DNA from: Acholeplasmatales bacterium
GTDB taxonomy: Bacteria; Bacillota_I; Bacilli_A; Acholeplasmatales; Anaeroplasmataceae
Reading direction: 5' to 3'
DNA length: 8,136 nt
Assembly (NCBI GenBank): GCA_900770055.1
Contig: CAAGJD010000189.1
Span: 1 to 8,136, forward strand
Shown piece by piece: positions 5,073-8,136 of this stretch. The notes under the pieces are model-generated. The model saw nothing but the letters and a program-made list of their open reading frames with translations, was not told where the DNA came from and did no database searches. Position numbers and translations under genes: made by a program. Position 1 is the stretch's first letter. Each line of letters opens with the position of its first letter.

Positions 5073-8000
5073 TTACTTATTTGGATATTCAATTTCAGCT
5101 AAACGCTTGTAGTTAGCATAACGCTTTTGAGCATCCTTAAGGTTTGTCTCAAATAATTCTTGAGCAGCAGCAGGATTAATCTTAGTTAATTGTGCATAAC
5201 GACCTTCATTTAATAAGAAGTCATTATATTTAGACCAATCTGGCTCTTTAGAATCTAATTGCATTGGATTCTTACCTTCTAATGCTAAAGCAGGGTTATA
5301 TCTGAATGTTGGCCAGTAACCACACTCTGTAGCCTTCTTAGCTTCCATTTGGCTCATGAATAAGCCCTTCTTAATGTTATGAGCAATACATGGAGCATAA
5401 CAAATAACGATTGATGGACCATTATAAGCTTCTGCTTCCTTTAATGCCTTAATAACTTGGTTTTGGTTATAACCATGAGATACTGTAGCAACATAAACAT
5501 GACCATAAGACATAGCGATTGAAGCTAAATCCTTCTTGAAGCCTGGTTTACCAGCTGCAGCGAACTTAGCGATAGCACCAGTACGGCTTGACTTAGATGC
5601 TTGACCACCTGTGTTAGAGTAAACCTCTGTATCTACTACTAAGATATTTACATCTTCTTTATTAGCGATAACATGGTCAAGTCCACCATAACCGATATCA
5701 TAAGCCCAACCATCACCACCGATGATCCATTGAGAAGTCTTAATTAAATAATCCTTTAATGATAAGATTTCTTTTGCATATGGAGCATCAATAGCTTCCA
5801 TTGCAGCAACAATCTTAGGAGCTAATTCCTTAGTTACTGTGCTGCTTGTTCTATTTTCAATCCAAGATTGACATAATTCTTGAGTTTCTTGTGGCATCTT
5901 ATCCTTATTAAGAGCCATAACAGTTTGTAATCTATCTCTTAATGTTTCTACAGCCATCTTCATACCGAAGCCGAATTCTGCATTATCCTCGAATAATGAG
6001 TTAGCCCATGCTGGACCACGACCTTCAGCATTTGTAGTATATGGAGTTGAAGGATATGAACCTGAATAAATTGATGTACAACCTGTAGCGTTAGCTACCA
6101 TCATACGATCACCAAATAATTGTGATACAGCCTTAACGTATGGAGTTTCACCACAACCACCACAAGCTCCTGAGAATTCAAATAATGGTTGAGCGAATTG
6201 AACGTTCTTAGCATTGTTGTTACCAGCAACATCGCTCTTATATGTTACATTGTTAGCGAAATAATCGTAAACAACATGCTCGTTATTTTCACGAGATTGA
6301 GCCATTGTATGGCTAGTTAAAGCTGGAGCCTTAGTAACTGTACCATCTTCAGCTTTCTTTGGCTTACCAGGACATACTGTTAAACATACACCACAACCAG
6401 TACAATCTAATGTAGAGATTGCAAGTGAATATTTATAACCCTTGAAGCCTGTAGCGTCTAAGAATTGAGCTTCCTTAGGTGCGTTAGCTACTTCCTCTTC
6501 TGTACATAGGAATGGACGGATACATGCATGTGGACATACAAATGCACATTGGTTACATTGGATACAGTTTTCAGAAGTCCATAGAGGAACATCTGTAGCT
6601 ACACCACGCTTCTCATATGCAGCTGTACCTTGAGGCATAGAACCATCTAAACCATGCTTTTTAAATACTGAAACAGGTAATGAATCACCCTTAATAGAGT
6701 TGATAACATCAGCAATGTCTCTTACGAATTCAGGACGAGTCATATCAACAGTTCTAACATCGTCTTCTAAGTTAGCCCATGCTGGATCTACAGGAACTTC
6801 AACTAATCTAGTACCACCCATGTCAATTGCCTTATGGTTTTGTTCAACAACATCTTGGCCCTTCTTAGTATATGTCTTAGTAGCAAATTCCTTCATGTGT
6901 TGTTTTGCTTCTTCATAATCCATGATTTGTTCATTTAATTTGAAGAATGCAGATTGCATAATTGTATTAACACCTAGACCTGGACGGAAGCCACACTCTC
7001 TAGCTGCAGCGTTAGCAGCGATAATGTAGAATTTAGCCTTCTTTTGTGCTAATAATCTCTTATACTTATTAGGTAATCTATTAGCGATGTGGTCCTTATC
7101 AACAACTGTATTTAATAAGAATGTACCACCATCACGTAAACCATCAATCATATCAAACTTATCTAGATATGCATCTAGTGAGCATGATACGAAGTGTGGC
7201 TTATTAACTAAATATGTAGAACGGATTGGTTTCTTGGAGAAACGTAAATGTAATCTTGTAGAACCACCAGACTTCTTAGAGTCATAAGCAGCATAGCTTT
7301 GAGAATATAAGTCAGTGTAATCACCAACAATCTTAGCGATATTCTTACAAGCACCTACTGTACCATCAGAGCCTAAACCGAAGAATAATAATTCTGTAGT
7401 TGTTGGATCTGCAACATCGATTGATGTAGTAACAGGTAATGAAGTATATTTAACGTCATCTTCAATACCTAATGTGAAGTGATCCTTTAAATTTTGCTTC
7501 TTTAGCATTTCATATACTGCATTGATATGATCTGGTGTAGTATCCTTTGAAGATAGACCATAACGACCACCAACGATCTTCGGTGCATTCTTCTTACCAT
7601 TGAATGCAGCTTGTACATCTAAGCATAATGGTTCATATAAAGCACCTTGCTCGATTGTACGATCTAATACAGCAATCTTCTTTACTGTCTTAGGTAATGC
7701 TTCTAAGAATTTCTTGTTAACAAATGGACGATATAGATGAACTTCTAGTAAACCTACTCTTTGTCCCTTAGCAACTAAGTAGTCAACAACTTCCTCAGCA
7801 CATTGGTTAACAGAACCCATAGCTACGATAACTCTTGTAGCACTTGGATGTCCATAATATTGATATGGCTTATAGTTACGGCCTGTAGCCTTGCCAATTG
7901 AAGCCATATACTTTTCAACGATTGGATAAACCTTATCGTATTGTTGAGCTTGAAGCTCTCTAGTTTGGAAGTAAACGTCATCATTTTGAGCAGTACCACG

Positions 8001-8136
8001 GCTCTTAGGATGTGCAGGGTTTAAAGCGTTAGCTCTAAATTCAGCAACAGCCTTCTTATCTAATAATTTGTCAAATACACTGTAATCCATTAATTCAACA
8101 GTGTTAACTTCATGAGAAGTTCTGAAACCATCAAAG
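5073..8136 (-). CDS. nifJ: pyruvate:ferredoxin (flavodoxin) oxidoreductase, 5' end beyond the window
   Basis: PFOR oxidatively decarboxylates pyruvate with CoA to acetyl-CoA and CO2, passing electrons to ferredoxin or flavodoxin; it is a cytoplasmic, homodimeric central enzyme of anaerobes. Coding continues in frame past the ATG at 8090 to the window edge (FDGFRTSHE, family-typical), so that ATG is internal. About 155 N-terminal residues (thiamine-diphosphate domain I) lie outside. Numbered from 8090: domain II near 85-205 (VAMGSVNQCAEEVV), gamma domain about 230-425 (FFGLGSDGTVGA), the ferredoxin domain with C509-C512-C515-C519 and C563-C566-C569-C573, and the thiamine/proximal-cluster domain with GACGGCGETPY (C643, C646), C671, GDGWAYDIGYGG, DTEVYSNTGGQ and C901. 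These cysteine spacings match Desulfovibrio PFOR (812, 815, 840, 1071). The protein stops about 104 residues after C901, so the extra C-terminal domain of D. africanus is missing. Base use is visibly less AT-rich than its neighbours, as for a highly expressed gene. Confidence 0.97.
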   Translation of the reverse strand, partial: FDGFRTSHEVNTVELMDYSVFDKLLDKKAVAEFRANALNPAHPKSRGTAQNDDVYFQTRELQAQQYDKVYPIVEKYMASIGKATGRNYKPYQYYGHPSATRVIVAMGSVNQCAEEVVDYLVAKGQRVGLLEVHLYRPFVNKKFLEALPKTVKKIAVLDRTIEQGALYEPLCLDVQAAFNGKKNAPKIVGGRYGLSSKDTTPDHINAVYEMLKKQNLKDHFTLGIEDDVKYTSLPVTTSIDVADPTTTELLFFGLGSDGTVGACKNIAKIVGDYTDLYSQSYAAYDSKKSGGSTRLHLRFSKKPIRSTYLVNKPHFVSCSLDAYLDKFDMIDGLRDGGTFLLNTVVDKDHIANRLPNKYKRLLAQKKAKFYIIAANAAARECGFRPGLGVNTIMQSAFFKLNEQIMDYEEAKQHMKEFATKTYTKKGQDVVEQNHKAIDMGGTRLVEVPVDPAWANLEDDVRTVDMTRPEFVRDIADVINSIKGDSLPVSVFKKHGLDGSMPQGTAAYEKRGVATDVPLWTSENCIQCNQCAFVCPHACIRPFLCTEEEVANAPKEAQFLDATGFKGYKYSLAISTLDCTGCGVCLTVCPGKPKKAEDGTVTKAPALTSHTMAQSRENNEHVVYDYFANNVTYKSDVAGNNNAKNVQFAQPLFEFSGACGGCGETPYVKAVSQLFGDRMMVANATGCTSIYSGSYPSTPYTTNAEGRGPAWANSLFEDNAEFGFGMKMAVETLRDRLQTVMALNKDKMPQETQELCQSWIENRTSSTVTKELAPKIVAAMEAIDAPYAKEILSLKDYLIKTSQWIIGGDGWAYDIGYGGLDHVIANKEDVNILVVDTEVYSNTGGQASKSSRTGAIAKFAAAGKPGFKKDLASIAMSYGHVYVATVSHGYNQNQVIKALKEAEAYNGPSIVICYAPCIAHNIKKGLFMSQMEAKKATECGYWPTFRYNPALALEGKNPMQLDSKEPDWSKYNDFLLNEGRYAQLTKINPAAAQELFETNLKDAQKRYANYKRLAEIEYPNK

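Noticed and set aside
6700..7287. Two short plus-strand open frames inside PFOR (6700-6918, 7087-7287)
   Set aside because: Both are mirror images of a highly conserved enzyme's codons and show no independent coding evidence.
8088..8090. ATG at 8090 as the start of PFOR
   Set aside because: The frame stays open upstream to the window edge and encodes the family segment FDGFRTSHE; the cysteine positions indicate about 170 residues missing before this ATG.
1..8136. CRISPR array, insertion sequence ends, prophage or toxin-antitoxin pair
   Set aside because: No regularly spaced direct repeats, transposase or integrase motifs, or paired small genes were seen on either strand.

Overview
The window is a strongly AT-rich piece of bacterial chromosome in which every supported gene lies on the minus strand, so it is read here from high to low coordinates. 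The standard bacterial code fits: tryptophan is TGG in the oxidoreductase gene and TGA ends the small hypothetical gene, so there is no mycoplasma-type TGA recoding. Shine-Dalgarno sites of the AGGAGG type, the low GC, a late-competence comEA-comEC pair and a single-chain pyruvate:ferredoxin oxidoreductase together suggest an anaerobic low-GC Bacillota lineage, perhaps near Erysipelotrichia or uncultured gut relatives of Mollicutes. That placement is inference.

Layout in transcription order: (1) 8136-5073, pyruvate:ferredoxin/flavodoxin oxidoreductase (nifJ/PFOR). Its 5' end is cut by the window edge; it is closed by a strong intrinsic terminator at 5059-5010. (2) 4940-4620, a 106-residue protein of unknown function. 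(3) A short AT-rich spacer with two tandem perfect inverted repeats (4620-4602 and 4599-4578). (4) 4533-4006, a YfcE-type metallophosphodiesterase. (5) 3945-3343, comEA, preceded by a hairpin whose 3' arm is the comEA Shine-Dalgarno site and which runs into seven U residues touching the start codon. (6) 3380-1284, comEC, starting inside comEA. (7) 1247-27, an FRG-domain protein 36 bases after comEC.

Two functional blocks are visible. PFOR is a central fermentation enzyme and ends as its own transcription unit. The yfcE-comEA-comEC-FRG block is probably wholly or partly co-transcribed: ComEA (membrane-anchored DNA binder) and ComEC (DNA channel with a metallo-beta-lactamase domain) form the core of DNA uptake in naturally transformable bacteria. 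The FRG gene occupies the position after comEC where many Bacillota carry holA, and comEB is absent between comEA and comEC.

For three genes (comEA, comEC, yfcE) the longest frame overstates the N-terminus; the Shine-Dalgarno sites support internal ATG starts. No RNA gene, CRISPR array, insertion sequence, prophage gene or gene-free stretch above 300 bases was found. The most interesting points are the comEA leader hairpin and the FRG protein, with its unrecognised N-terminal region, in a competence operon. I did not find convincing evidence of a wholly new system.
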